From positions 1 to 40,071 of the forward strand of contig JAGOSX010000005.1 in NCBI GenBank assembly GCA_018062065.1: DNA of 40,071 bases. The letters run 5' to 3'. This stretch comes from Minisyncoccota bacterium. Its GTDB lineage: Bacteria > Patescibacteriota > Minisyncoccia > Phycocordibacterales > UBA9973. This document shows, piece after piece, positions 14,996 to 25,516 of this stretch; the first letter of the stretch is position 1, and each line of letters begins with the position of its first letter. The position numbers and the translations under genes were made by a program. The notes beneath the pieces were generated by a model. It was given only the letters and a program-made list of their open reading frames with translations, did not search any database and was not told where the DNA came from.

Positions 14996-15070
14996 GAGTG
15001 TGTAGTTCAGTGGTAGAACGCTGTCCTGATAAGACAGAGGTCGATGGTCCGATTCCATCCACACTCACCA
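14996..15070 (+). tRNA. tRNA-Ile (anticodon GAT)
   Basis: The acceptor stem pairs GAGTGTG (14996-15002) with CACACTC (15060-15066). The anticodon arm CTGTC-CTGATAA-GACAG places GAT in the loop. The T arm is GATGG-TCCGATT-CCATC. Discriminator A15067 is followed by an encoded CCA, unlike the tRNA-Trp above. A short hairpin, AGTGC-TTAG-GCACT (15070-15083), follows and may aid 3' processing. Confidence 0.95.
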
Positions 15071-15087
15071 GTGCTTAGGCACTTATT

Positions 15088-15312
15088 ATGATAGAAAAAC
15101 AAGATTGGTGGAAACCCGCAATATTTTTTTATACTAAAGTTACATCTTGGATTATAATACCGGTTTTGCTATCTTTATTTTTATCAAGAACTTTAAACAT
15201 AAAAAATAATCAAATTTTGTTTTTTATATTGATTCTGATTAGTTTCTGTTTAACTTGTTATGGTATATATCGTGAAATAAAAATTTACAAAAACTCAATT
15301 GATAAAAAATAA
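15088..15312 (+). CDS. AtpZ/AtpI-like small membrane protein at the head of the ATP synthase operon
   Basis: The 74-residue protein has two hydrophobic helices (about 18-35 and 43-62), with a charged N-terminus containing WWKP and a Lys-rich end. This size and two-helix layout match the AtpZ/AtpI accessory proteins that often lead F1Fo operons and help assemble the c-ring or carry ions. Direct sequence similarity is too weak to be sure, so the call rests mainly on position one base before atpB. It begins 17 bases after the tRNA-Ile CCA end, so the operon may be transcribed through the tRNA. Confidence 0.6.
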   Translation: MIEKQDWWKPAIFFYTKVTSWIIIPVLLSLFLSRTLNIKNNQILFFILILISFCLTCYGIYREIKIYKNSIDKK

Positions 15313-15313
15313 T

Positions 15314-16267
15314 ATGGCAACCGAAAATAATTTACATACAACCGAAACCACAAATGAAACTGTAGAAAATACAGTTAATGAAATCCATGAAGAAACTAAA
15401 CCAACTCATGAAGTTACTATTTTTGCTGAACCAGTTTTTCATATAGGTAACTTTACTGTTACTAATTCTTTACTCAATTCTTGGTTAACCGTATTTGTAG
15501 TTTTTATTTTGGCTTTAGCTATTCGTCTGAAAATCAAAAAGATACCTGGTAAATTGCAACATATCTTTGAAATATTTATTGAAGGCTCTTTGTCTTTGCT
15601 CGATCAAATCACTAATAATAGAGTAATTTCTAATAAAATTTTTCCATTTATTTTTACTGTATTCGTATTCATCTTGTTTAATAACTGGCTAGGAATTATG
15701 CCTTTTATTGGTTCTATGGGTTTTTATGCTCTTCATGAAGGTCATCAAGTATTTGTGCCTTTGTTTAGAGGAGGAACTGCAGATTTGAATACCACTCTTG
15801 CTTTAGGTATTATGTCTGTTGTTGGTTCAAACATATTCGGTATCATAATTTTAGGTGTCTGGAAAACTTTTAATAAATATGTTAGAATAGGAGCGCTTGT
15901 AGAAATTTTTACAAAAATCAAAAAAGATCCAAGCATTATAGTAGTTGCCCCTATTTCGTTCTTTGTTGGTTTAATAGAATTTATCGGCGAGATTGCTAAA
16001 ATTGCATCACTTTCTTTCCGTTTATTCGGTAATATTTTTGCTGGAGAAGTTCTCTTATCATCTATGGCTGCTATTTTTGCTTTTGTTTTACCTACACCAT
16101 TTCTTTTCTTAGAAGTTTTCGTAGGTTTTATTCAAGCTTTGATATTTAGTCTGCTTACTGCGGTTTACTTTACAATAGCTGCAGAAGACCACGATAATCA
16201 TAATGAAGATCACGAGCACAGTCATAGCAAAGACCACAAAGAAGAAAATAGTTTAGCAGTTAGTTAG
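15314..16267 (+). CDS. atpB: F1Fo ATP synthase subunit a, with His-rich tail
   Basis: Subunit a is the membrane stator through which ions pass to the c-ring. The essential arginine is Arg236 in SLSFRLFGNIFAGE, the diagnostic motif. About six hydrophobic segments are visible between residues 55 and 288. Two parts are unusual: a Thr/Glu/Asn-rich N-terminal extension of about 35 residues, and a tail from 291 to 309 with six histidines among Asp, Glu and Asn, which could bind metal ions. The ATG at 15314 is preferred over a TTG five codons upstream that overlaps the preceding gene. The stop is TAG. A 95-base spacer with two hairpins separates it from atpE. Confidence 0.95.
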   Translation: MATENNLHTTETTNETVENTVNEIHEETKPTHEVTIFAEPVFHIGNFTVTNSLLNSWLTVFVVFILALAIRLKIKKIPGKLQHIFEIFIEGSLSLLDQITNNRVISNKIFPFIFTVFVFILFNNWLGIMPFIGSMGFYALHEGHQVFVPLFRGGTADLNTTLALGIMSVVGSNIFGIIILGVWKTFNKYVRIGALVEIFTKIKKDPSIIVVAPISFFVGLIEFIGEIAKIASLSFRLFGNIFAGEVLLSSMAAIFAFVLPTPFLFLEVFVGFIQALIFSLLTAVYFTIAAEDHDNHNEDHEHSHSKDHKEENSLAVS

Positions 16268-16291
16268 TTGGTTAGTTATAAGTTTAAACAT

Positions 16292-16599
<308 letters not shown>

Positions 16600-16614
16600 T
16601 AAAATTAAAAAATA

Positions 16615-17106
16615 ATGGAAGCTTTAATTGAAACATTTCACATAGATATAAAATTAATGATTGCTCAAATCATTAATTTTATATTAGTGTTTTTGGCTAT
16701 TTATTTACTTGCGGCAAAACCGCTTCGTAAAACAATAGAAGATAGAACTAAAGAAATCGAAGAAGGTTTACATAATAGTAAAAAGAATCGTGAAATTCTA
16801 GAAAATACAAAAAAAGAATACGATAGTATTGTACTTTCCGCTCGTAAAGAAGCAGAAGGAATATTGAAAACTACTCGTGAAGATGCAGAAAACAAAAAGC
16901 GTGAAATGCTAGAAGTTGCTAATAAAGAAGTCGCGACTTTAATAGAAAATGGCAAAAAAAGCTTAGAGCAAGAACGTGAAATAATAATGAAATCAGTTAA
17001 AAAAGAAATAGTTGATTTAGTTATTGCAACGTCTGAAAAAGTATTAGGAGAACAAGTAGATAATAAATACAAAGATAAAGTAGTAAAAGAATTAGGTAAT
17101 TTATAA
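16615..17106 (+). CDS. atpF: F1Fo ATP synthase subunit b
   Basis: The peripheral stalk subunit has 163 residues. One N-terminal membrane helix (about 11-31, LMIAQIINFILVFLAIYLLA) is followed by a long charged helix rich in Glu, Lys and Arg, which forms the b dimer, and a C-terminal part (VIATSEKVLGEQVD) that contacts delta. The order c-b-delta is canonical. The next gene starts two bases after its stop. Confidence 0.94.
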   Translation: MEALIETFHIDIKLMIAQIINFILVFLAIYLLAAKPLRKTIEDRTKEIEEGLHNSKKNREILENTKKEYDSIVLSARKEAEGILKTTREDAENKKREMLEVANKEVATLIENGKKSLEQEREIIMKSVKKEIVDLVIATSEKVLGEQVDNKYKDKVVKELGNL

Positions 17107-17108
17107 TT

Positions 17109-17510
17109 ATGGCAAATATTTCTTACAATGAAATAGCTCGGAGTATTTATGAAGCTTCTTTAAATAAAGAGGTTGATCAAAATACTTTCGCCAAAAACGT
17201 TATCAGTTTTTTAAACAGAAGAAAATTATTTTCAAAATCTAAAATTATATTAAAGCATTTAGACAAAATTCTAAATGAAGACAAGGGTTTGCTCGAAGTT
17301 CGTTTAATCACAGCATATCCTTTAATAGAAAAAGATAAAAAGTCTATAGCGAATGAACTCAAGAAAATTTATCAAAAAAACAGTGTAATTTTTGAAGAGA
17401 GAATCGATATGAGACTTATAGGAGGTTTTCGTTTAGAAATTGGTGAAGAAATTATAGATTTATCAATCTCAAATAAATTACAAAAGTTACAAAAATATTT
17501 AACAAAATAG
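17109..17510 (+). CDS. atpH: F1Fo ATP synthase subunit delta, short
   Basis: Delta joins the b stalk to the top of F1. The C-terminal segment [20 protein letters not shown] matches the conserved end of delta. At 133 residues it is about 45 shorter than the usual form; the shortening is in the N-terminal helical domain, which still begins with a typical helix ([12 protein letters not shown]). Identification also rests on its place between b and alpha. The stop is TAG and atpA begins two bases later. Confidence 0.88.
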   Translation: MANISYNEIARSIYEASLNKEVDQNTFAKNVISFLNRRKLFSKSKIILKHLDKILNEDKGLLEVRLITAYPLIEKDKKSIANELKKIYQKNSVIFEERIDMRLIGGFRLEIGEEIIDLSISNKLQKLQKYLTK

Positions 17511-17512
17511 TT

Positions 17513-19012
17513 ATGAACAACACAATTATACAAAACTTAAAAAAAGAAATTGAAAATTTTTCTTTAAAATCAAAGATTGAAAAGGTAGGTCAAGTAACAG
17601 AAGTTTTTGACGGTATTGCTAAGGTTTCTGGTTTAGGAGATGTAAAATCTTCTGAAATGGTTACTTTTGCTGGAGGTGAAGTTGGAGTTGTTCTTAACTT
17701 GGAAGAAGATAGTGTTGGAGTAATTATTTTAGGTGACTTTTCTAAAATTAAAGAAGGGGATGAAGTAAAAGGAACTTCTCGTATTTTAGAAATTGGAGTA
17801 TCAAATAATCAAATCGGGCGTGTTTTAAATGCACTAGGTAATCCTATTGATGGAAAAGGTGACATTCAAACAGAAAAGACTTACCCTATTGAACGTGTAG
17901 CTCCGGGAGTAGTAACTCGTCAAAGTGTTGATCAACCTTTGCAAACTGGTATTAAAGCTATCGACTCTCTTATCCCAGTAGGACGCGGACAACGTGAGCT
18001 TATCATTGGAGATAGACAAACAGGTAAAACCGCTATTGCTATCGATACTATTTTAAATCAAAAAGATCAAAATATAATTTGTGTTTATGTATCTATTGGT
18101 CAAAAAGATTCTAAATTACGTAAAATTGAAACTCGTCTTCGTGAAGGAGGTGCTATGGATTATACTATTATCGTATCCGCAGGGTCTTCTGAGCCAGCAG
18201 CGCTTTCTTATATTGCGCCTTACTCTGGGGTTGCGATTGCTGAATACTTTATGGATCAAGATAAAGATGTTTTGATAGTTTATGATGATCTTTCAAAGCA
18301 CGCAGTAGCATATCGTGAGATTTCTCTTCTTCTTCGTCGTCCACCAGGCCGTGAAGCTTATCCTGGAGACGTTTTCTATTTGCACTCACGTTTACTCGAA
18401 AGAGCTTGTCGTCGTAATAAAGAATACGGAGGAGGAAGTATCACAGCACTCCCTATCATTGAAACTCAAGCAGGAGACCTATCAGCTTATATTCCTACTA
18501 ACGTAATTTCTATTACTGACGGACAAATTTTCCTCGAAACTGATTTATTCTATAAAGGAGTTCGTCCTGCTGTAAACGTAGGATTCTCTGTATCACGTGT
18601 AGGAGGAAGTGCTCAAATTAAAGCTATGAAAAAAGTAGCAGGAACTTTGAAGCTTGACCTTGCGCAATATCGTGAACTTGAAGCTTTTGCTCAATTCGGT
18701 TCAGATCTAGACGACGCTACTAAACGTCAACTAGAAAGAGGCAAAAGAGCAGTAGAATTATTGAAACAACCTCAATATTCTCCTTTACTAACTGTAAACC
18801 AAGTTATTTTGCTTTACGCTTTAGTTAAAGGTTATTTGGATGATGTAGAAGTATCTGAAATTAAAAATTTCGAAAAAAGTTTACTTGAATATACAGAAAA
18901 TAACGCTAAGACTTTTATTAAACAAGTTAACGAAAAGAAAATGTGGGAAGATGATGGCGAAGAAGAATTAAAGAAAGCCATTTTAGATTTCAAGCAAGGT
19001 TTTAATAAATAA
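17513..19012 (+). CDS. atpA: F1Fo ATP synthase subunit alpha
   Basis: The regulatory nucleotide-binding subunit of the F1 hexamer has 499 residues, close to normal. Its P-loop is GDRQTGKT (166-173). [10 protein letters not shown] holds the arginine finger that reaches the catalytic site of beta. [12 protein letters not shown] and the C-terminal helical domain are also standard. It lies between delta and gamma in the usual operon order. Confidence 0.97.
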   Translation: MNNTIIQNLKKEIENFSLKSKIEKVGQVTEVFDGIAKVSGLGDVKSSEMVTFAGGEVGVVLNLEEDSVGVIILGDFSKIKEGDEVKGTSRILEIGVSNNQIGRVLNALGNPIDGKGDIQTEKTYPIERVAPGVVTRQSVDQPLQTGIKAIDSLIPVGRGQRELIIGDRQTGKTAIAIDTILNQKDQNIICVYVSIGQKDSKLRKIETRLREGGAMDYTIIVSAGSSEPAALSYIAPYSGVAIAEYFMDQDKDVLIVYDDLSKHAVAYREISLLLRRPPGREAYPGDVFYLHSRLLERACRRNKEYGGGSITALPIIETQAGDLSAYIPTNVISITDGQIFLETDLFYKGVRPAVNVGFSVSRVGGSAQIKAMKKVAGTLKLDLAQYRELEAFAQFGSDLDDATKRQLERGKRAVELLKQPQYSPLLTVNQVILLYALVKGYLDDVEVSEIKNFEKSLLEYTENNAKTFIKQVNEKKMWEDDGEEELKKAILDFKQGFNK

Positions 19013-19020
19013 TATTTTTT

Positions 19021-19926
19021 ATGGCGGGTACAAAAGAAATTAAAAGAAGAATAAAGTCGGTGAAGAGTACTAAGAAAATCACCAAAGCGATGGAGCTCGT
19101 AGCTGCAAGTAAAATGAAACGTGCTGTTTCTTCTACTTTGGCTTCGAGGCTTTATGCAAATTATTCTTGGGAGCTTTTAACTTCTTTTGTTTCTCAACTA
19201 GAAAATAGTACACACCCATTTCTAAATAAAAGAGAAGAAGTAAAAAATAAAATTTTATATATTTTGATTACTTCAAATCGTGGACTTTGCGGAGGTTATA
19301 ATGCTCAAGTAATCAAAAAGATAATTGCAAATATCAAAAACAATAAAGACAATGTAGATGTAATTACTATTGGTAAAAAGGGTGATAATGCTATGCGTAG
19401 ATTAGGTCTTAATGTTACAATGACGTTTTTAGATTTACCTGATAATTTAACATTACGTGATATCGATCCTCTCGCTTTATTTATAAAAGAAAAATTTAAA
19501 GATGCGACTTATGATGAAGTATACCTAGTATATACTAATTATGTTTCTGCTTTAACTCAAAAACCTGAAACTCGCAAACTCTTGCCAATCTCTAAAGAAG
19601 AATTAAAAGAATCTATAGAGAGTATTGGTGAGGAAAGAAGTAAAGAAAATTTAAACCAAGTAAATAAAAATGAATACTTATTCGAAGGAAATATAAATGA
19701 ACTGACTGAAGAATTAGCAGAGAAATTAGTAAAGATGCAGATTTATCAAATGTTCTTAGAATCAAATGCTTCTGAACAATCCGCGAGAATGATGTCGATG
19801 AAAAATGCTGGAGATGCTGCTACTGAAATGATAGATGACCTTACTTTAGTATTTAACAAGGCTCGTCAAGCAAATATTACCAGAGAAATAAGTGAAATTA
19901 GTGCCGGTATGGCAAGTATTACTTAA
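19021..19926 (+). CDS. atpG: F1Fo ATP synthase subunit gamma
   Basis: Gamma is the central rotating shaft. The N-terminus (IKRRIKSVKSTKKITKAMELVAASKMKRA) and the C-terminus (ASEQSARMMSMKNAGDAA, then LVFNKARQANITREISEI) carry the conserved coiled-coil ends. SNRGLCGGYN marks the Rossmann-like middle. The 301 residues include a slightly long, charged insertion near 195-225 (SIGEERSKENLNQVNKNE), which is not typical. Confidence 0.95.
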   Translation: MAGTKEIKRRIKSVKSTKKITKAMELVAASKMKRAVSSTLASRLYANYSWELLTSFVSQLENSTHPFLNKREEVKNKILYILITSNRGLCGGYNAQVIKKIIANIKNNKDNVDVITIGKKGDNAMRRLGLNVTMTFLDLPDNLTLRDIDPLALFIKEKFKDATYDEVYLVYTNYVSALTQKPETRKLLPISKEELKESIESIGEERSKENLNQVNKNEYLFEGNINELTEELAEKLVKMQIYQMFLESNASEQSARMMSMKNAGDAATEMIDDLTLVFNKARQANITREISEISAGMASIT

Positions 19927-19953
19927 AAATTTATAAATATTATTAATTATTAA

Positions 19954-21333
<1,380 letters not shown>

Positions 21334-21352
21334 TAATTAATTTTAATACTTG

Positions 21353-21799
21353 ATGTCAAAACAATTCAAATTAAAAATCATAACTCCTGAAAGATTAGTT
21401 CTAGAAGATATGGTAGATCAAGTTAGTATTCCTACGAAAGAAGGAGAAATTACAGTACTTGATTCTCATATACCTCTTATAGCCAGTCTTTCTAAAGGAG
21501 AAATTATAGCTAAATCTTTTAACGAAGATATTCCTTTTCTAGTAGTTGGAGGATTCGTTGAAGTTAAAAATAATGATCAAGGCGAAACAGAAGTAGCTAT
21601 TTTAGCTGATTTTGCAGAACACGTTAGTGAAATTAACGAAGAAATAATAGCGAAAGCTTATACTAACTCTGAAATCTTGCGTCAAAAAATGGCTGATAAA
21701 TCTCATGTTGATTTTGAACACTTTGAAACTGAACTAGAAAGATCTCTTTCTCGTATTAAAATCGCTGACAAGTGGAGAAATAAAAAATATCGTAGATAA
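21353..21799 (+). CDS. atpC: F1Fo ATP synthase subunit epsilon
   Basis: Epsilon binds gamma and can brake ATP hydrolysis. The N-terminal beta sandwich shows TPERLV, STPTKEGEI-type VSIPTKEGEITVLDSHIPL and VVGGFVEV, all typical. The C-terminal two-helix part is somewhat long, at 148 residues in total. The ATG at 21353 is chosen over a TTG one codon earlier. rsmI starts one base after the stop. Confidence 0.93.
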   Translation: MSKQFKLKIITPERLVLEDMVDQVSIPTKEGEITVLDSHIPLIASLSKGEIIAKSFNEDIPFLVVGGFVEVKNNDQGETEVAILADFAEHVSEINEEIIAKAYTNSEILRQKMADKSHVDFEHFETELERSLSRIKIADKWRNKKYRR

Positions 21800-21800
21800 A

Positions 21801-22478
21801 ATGAGTAATTTCTATATCGTAGCTACTCCCATAGGGAATTTAGGAGATATAACTTTTCGAGCTATAGATGTTTTAAAATCTGTTGATTTGATTTTGTGTG
21901 AAGATACTCGCACTACTAAAAACCTTTTAGATAAATATAATATAAATGTCAAAACTATGAGCTACCATGCTCAGAGTAAACTATCTAAAGCAGACAAGAT
22001 TTTTGAACTTCTAGAAGAAGGAAAAAACCTCGCTTTGGTTACTGATGCTGGAACCCCGACTATCTCTGATCCGGGGTCTTTGCTCGTATCTCAAATTAAA
22101 GAAAAGTTTGCTGAGCAAGTTAAAATCATACCTATTCCAGGGGCCAGCGCTTTAATCACAGCCTTATCTGCTTCAGGAGTAATATCACACGAATTTACTT
22201 TTTTAGGATTTTTACCTCATAAAAAGGGGAGAGAAACTTTATTTAAAGAGATTGCGAATTCTTCTCGGGCTTGTGTGTTTTATGAATCACCTCATAGAAT
22301 TATGAAAACCTTAGAATCTTTAGAAAAATTTGCTCCAGACAAAAAAGTAACTATTGCAAGAGAATTAACAAAAATCTACGAGCAATTTATTTCTGGAAAT
22401 CCTAAGGAATTGATTTTATATTTTGAAAATAATAAAGATAAAGTCAGGGGAGAATTTGTAGTTATGGTAGGGAATTAA
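21801..22478 (+). CDS. rsmI: 16S rRNA (cytidine-1402 2'-O) methyltransferase
   Basis: The enzyme adds a 2'-O-methyl group to C1402 in the ribosomal P site using S-adenosylmethionine. The tetrapyrrole-methylase fold is recognised from VATPIGNLGDIT at the start, LCEDTRTTKNLL, VTDAGTPTISDPG and IPGASALITALSASG. At 225 residues it lacks the roughly 60-residue C-terminal extension of the E. coli enzyme. It is joined to the ATP synthase operon by a one-base gap, so the two are probably coupled in translation. Confidence 0.94.
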   Translation: MSNFYIVATPIGNLGDITFRAIDVLKSVDLILCEDTRTTKNLLDKYNINVKTMSYHAQSKLSKADKIFELLEEGKNLALVTDAGTPTISDPGSLLVSQIKEKFAEQVKIIPIPGASALITALSASGVISHEFTFLGFLPHKKGRETLFKEIANSSRACVFYESPHRIMKTLESLEKFAPDKKVTIARELTKIYEQFISGNPKELILYFENNKDKVRGEFVVMVGN

Positions 22479-22480
22479 AA

Positions 22481-22512
22481 AAGAGTATTCACAAATTTAT
22501 GAATACTCTTTC
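22481..22512. terminator. Terminator at the end of the ATP synthase-rsmI operon
   Basis: AAAGAGTATTCA (22481-22492) and TGAATACTCTTT (22501-22512) form a perfect 12-pair stem over an eight-base loop, followed by CGTTTTTT. It may also end the converging regulator gene. Confidence 0.88.
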
Positions 22513-22517
22513 GTTTT

Positions 22518-23495
22518 TTATTCTGCAAAACTTAGTCCCTTGCTTTGCAACAATTCTTCAATTTCAGCAAGAGATTTTTTACCAGCATTTCTCCACTTCA
22601 AAAAATCTGAGGGTGTTATTTTTGTTATGTCACCAAGGGTTTTGATTCCGCCGGCGTATAAACAATTATGTGCACGCACTTTAAGATCTAAATCTTCAAT
22701 TGGTGTATTTAATAATTTTGCTGTTTCGATTTCTTTGATGTGAATTGGTTTCGGTTCATATATTTCCAATCTTTCTTTGAGAATTTTGTTTTCAATTTTA
22801 GCTTTCTGCAGGTCATTTACATATTCAACCAGTTTATCTGGCTCTATATGTAAAAAATTAGCTTTATCTAAAGATTGCATCCATGATTCAGTAAAATAAA
22901 GCTTTGAGATACTTCGACGAAATGATTTGTTGATGATTTGTTGAATTCTACTATGAGTTAAATCATTATGAATCTTTGAAATATTGTCTAAGTTTGCTCC
23001 GCTCAAATAAGCAAGAAAAATTTCTCTTTGCTGATCTGTTAAGTTTGCTACCTTTGCTACCTTTTCCAAAAATCCACTGAGTTCTAAGAAATATTTTAAT
23101 CGTGCAACTTTTTCATATTCAAATGGAAAGTGTTTTAGTTTCATTGAAAGGTAAGAATCAATCTCAGATTTTCTAAAAAGTAATTCTGTTTTTAAAGAAT
23201 TTTTTAGACGGTAATAATTCAATCCTTTGTTTTTGCAATATGACTCATTAATACGTCCAATAGGTAACTCAAGCATTTCGTGAGCTTCCTTGCTGGAGAT
23301 AAATGGTTCGTTAAAATTTTTAACACCCATTTCTTTCGCTAAAGCTACTGCATCAATAGTGAAGTTTTCTTCATCTATTGCAATTTCAGGAATCCACCCG
23401 TTTTTTACATAAGACTTTACTGTTCTCATATCTTTCACAAGTAAAATATCTCTTACTTGTTCAAAAGTAAGTTTTTGGTTAAGCTCTTCGTTCAT
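22518..23495 (-). CDS. Chimeric regulator: helix-turn-helix segments, sigma region 4-like segment and RNA polymerase alpha C-terminal domain
   Basis: The 325-residue protein joins parts usually found in separate proteins. Residues 8-35 and about 64-116 look like MerR/excisionase-type helix-turn-helix units (FISSKEAHEMLELP, RKSEIDSYL). Residues 151-199 resemble sigma-70 region 4: LTDQQREIFLAYLSG, then SRIQQIINKSFRRSISK. A short coiled coil spans 222-248. Residues 258-323 match the RNA polymerase alpha C-terminal domain, with LDLKVRAHNCL, IKTLGDIT and GKKSLAEIEELLQSKGLS. Both of the last two domains are known to bind DNA and polymerase or activators. It probably acts as a transcription regulator or accessory factor. 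It lies downstream of priA but has its own sigma70-like promoter. The domain reading is firm for the alpha part, moderate for sigma4 and tentative for the N-terminus. Confidence 0.8.
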   Translation of the reverse strand: MNEELNQKLTFEQVRDILLVKDMRTVKSYVKNGWIPEIAIDEENFTIDAVALAKEMGVKNFNEPFISSKEAHEMLELPIGRINESYCKNKGLNYYRLKNSLKTELLFRKSEIDSYLSMKLKHFPFEYEKVARLKYFLELSGFLEKVAKVANLTDQQREIFLAYLSGANLDNISKIHNDLTHSRIQQIINKSFRRSISKLYFTESWMQSLDKANFLHIEPDKLVEYVNDLQKAKIENKILKERLEIYEPKPIHIKEIETAKLLNTPIEDLDLKVRAHNCLYAGGIKTLGDITKITPSDFLKWRNAGKKSLAEIEELLQSKGLSFAE

Positions 23496-23539
23496 TTCTA
23501 TTTAATTTTGAAGGTCAATTAATATTTTTGTTCATTTTT

Positions 23540-23568
23540 AATTTAACATGAAATATAATATTTGTCAA
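23540..23568 (-). promoter_or_regulatory. Sigma70-type promoter of the chimeric regulator gene
   Basis: On the minus strand TTGACA (plus 23563-23568), a 17-base spacer and TAAATT (plus 23540-23545) precede the start at 23495. The leader would be about 38 bases. This is the best -35/-10 pair in the window and differs from the TGn-TATAAT sites. Confidence 0.6.
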
Positions 23569-23571
23569 TTT

Positions 23572-25500
23572 TTAAACCAAATCTGTAGGGTCTATAGAAA
23601 TTTGAAAATCTTTAGGGAGGGAAGTTAGTTTATTATAAAAGTCTAAATTTTTATTAGTATTTTTATTTAAATACGGTTCTTGCCAGTTGTTTTTATCTAA
23701 TTTCATTAATAAATTTAATACGTATTTATCTTTTTGATTTTTAATATAACCACTAAAAATAATAGGATTATATTCACTAAAATTATGATTTAAACTTTCT
23801 TTAATTTCTAGAATATTTTCTTTAGTATCTATTAAATTAATTTTAATAAATCTTTTATAAGGAGGATAATCTAATTCTTTTCGGATTTTTAATTCTTCTC
23901 TAACGAAGTTTAGCAAATTACCAGTATTAATTTCACTTAAGATTTCATTATCAGGGTTTTTAGTTTCAATGATTAATTTACTTTGACTTTTTTCTAAAAT
24001 ATTTAAAATAATACTAATTATTTTCTCACTAATTTTATAATTCGGTATCGTAAATAAAGTGTCAAAAGAAGCGATAATAGAAAGATCTAAATTTTTAGAA
24101 AGGTAAGGTAAAGCCATCTCAGTCCCTATTAAAATATTTTTATTTGACTCATTAAATTCTTTGACGATATTTATAGCTTGCTTGTTAGTTTTTACGTTCT
24201 CTTTATCTAAGATGAGAGTTTGATTTTCGTCTATATATTCCTTTAATTCTTCGAGAATTGTTCTAGTACCTATTCCTAAAGGAACGAGATCCCAACTACC
24301 ACAATTCGGGCAAGTCATCAATGGATTTTTCTCAGTTTTACATTTATTGCAAGCAAAAATTCTTTTCTTTGTTTTACTTGATTCGTATAAAACTAAAGGC
24401 ATTTTACAAGTATCGCAATTTATCTCTTCACTGCAATTTCGACATATTGTATAAGTAGCGAGTCCTTTTCGGAGCGAGAAAATAAAAACCTTCTGATTTT
24501 TATTTATCTTATTTTTTATTTCTTCGATAGTTGTATCATTAAAAATCTTGAATTTATTATTTTCTATTTTCTTCCTTTCTTTGATTTCTATTTCTATTGA
24601 TTCGTCTATCCGATAAGAGAGGTTTTTAACTTCACCGATATGCTCAAAATCTTTTTTGGCAATAGTCTCAAAACGCAAAATATTACTCGCGAGGATTAGT
24701 TTAATATTTTCAAATAAAGCATAAGTCTCAATAAAAACTCTCAAATCTAAAAATGGTTTAAAGAAAGTATTATAACTAGGAGAATTTTCTTTCTCTAAAA
24801 TTATAGTATCTAAATCAGTCCTAGGTAAAACTAAATAAGGGGGAGTAGTGATGATTAAAATTGGGTGAGTTTCGTTACCTATTTTTTTAATTCTATCTAA
24901 AAGCTTTTTATTACTAAGCGAACTATAAAGAGAAATCACAAAGTCTTCTATGCCTTTTTTAAGTTTCTCTTCAAATTCTAAAACTTCGTTTTCGGTAGGT
25001 AGTACTATAACTATAGATTTTTTGTTTGCAAAGTTTGAACGAATGAGAGTCTTATAGTAATCTATCCTTTCTTCAAGTCTTGCTTGGAAAAGTAATTTTT
25101 CGGATTTAACGCTATCAATTTTATTTTTGGTATTTTGAATATTGTAAATTTTTGCAATTTCGTCGTAGTTTTCTTTTATGATATTTGGAATTAAATAAGA
25201 AGCGAGCATGCTTTTATTTATTAAAAAGTATTCACTAGTTTTTAGTATAGCTTCGATATAAGAATCTTTAAAAATTGAAACTTCTTTTGTTTCTTCAATT
25301 TTTTTCATTGTGAAGTCGAGTTTTTTAACTTCACCTTTTACACTACTGGCATTTTTTGTATCAACGACTAAAGCGAGAGTATTTTGATTTCTTAATTTAA
25401 CTCTGACTATACTACCGACTTTAATATTAGAAACAGAAAAATACGAAAGTTCTTCGCGGAAAGGGGTCTTTTTAAGCGGTATGACTGTCAAAATATTCAT
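23572..25500 (-). CDS. priA: PriA-like primosomal protein N' with degenerate ATPase motifs
   Basis: PriA restarts stalled replication forks and loads DnaB through other primosome proteins. The family is recognised from the N-terminal DNA-binding domain, the eight zinc cysteines (353, 356, 362, 365, 384, 387, 397, 400) with PLGIGTRTILEELK after them, ILIGTEM (456-462) and the YPPYKR segment. The helicase core, however, is eroded. Where Walker A (GxTGSGKT) should be, residues 137-152 read LFQARLEERIDYYKTL. Where the DEEH box should be, 231-243 read DTIILEKENSPSY. The GRAGR motif after IGTEM is missing. The frame is intact over 642 residues, so this is a full-length protein that has probably lost ATP hydrolysis, not a pseudogene. 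It may act as a structural loader. Confidence 0.85.
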   Translation of the reverse strand: MNILTVIPLKKTPFREELSYFSVSNIKVGSIVRVKLRNQNTLALVVDTKNASSVKGEVKKLDFTMKKIEETKEVSIFKDSYIEAILKTSEYFLINKSMLASYLIPNIIKENYDEIAKIYNIQNTKNKIDSVKSEKLLFQARLEERIDYYKTLIRSNFANKKSIVIVLPTENEVLEFEEKLKKGIEDFVISLYSSLSNKKLLDRIKKIGNETHPILIITTPPYLVLPRTDLDTIILEKENSPSYNTFFKPFLDLRVFIETYALFENIKLILASNILRFETIAKKDFEHIGEVKNLSYRIDESIEIEIKERKKIENNKFKIFNDTTIEEIKNKINKNQKVFIFSLRKGLATYTICRNCSEEINCDTCKMPLVLYESSKTKKRIFACNKCKTEKNPLMTCPNCGSWDLVPLGIGTRTILEELKEYIDENQTLILDKENVKTNKQAINIVKEFNESNKNILIGTEMALPYLSKNLDLSIIASFDTLFTIPNYKISEKIISIILNILEKSQSKLIIETKNPDNEILSEINTGNLLNFVREELKIRKELDYPPYKRFIKINLIDTKENILEIKESLNHNFSEYNPIIFSGYIKNQKDKYVLNLLMKLDKNNWQEPYLNKNTNKNLDFYNKLTSLPKDFQISIDPTDLV

Positions 25501-25516
25501 GGTTCTATTGTATCAC

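Noticed and set aside
16254-16278. Tandem AGTT repeats at the end of atpB
   Set aside because: Short and imperfect; most likely simple-sequence drift around the stop codon.
23572-25500. priA as a pseudogene
   Set aside because: The frame is intact at full length and the zinc cysteines are all kept, so only the ATPase motifs are lost.
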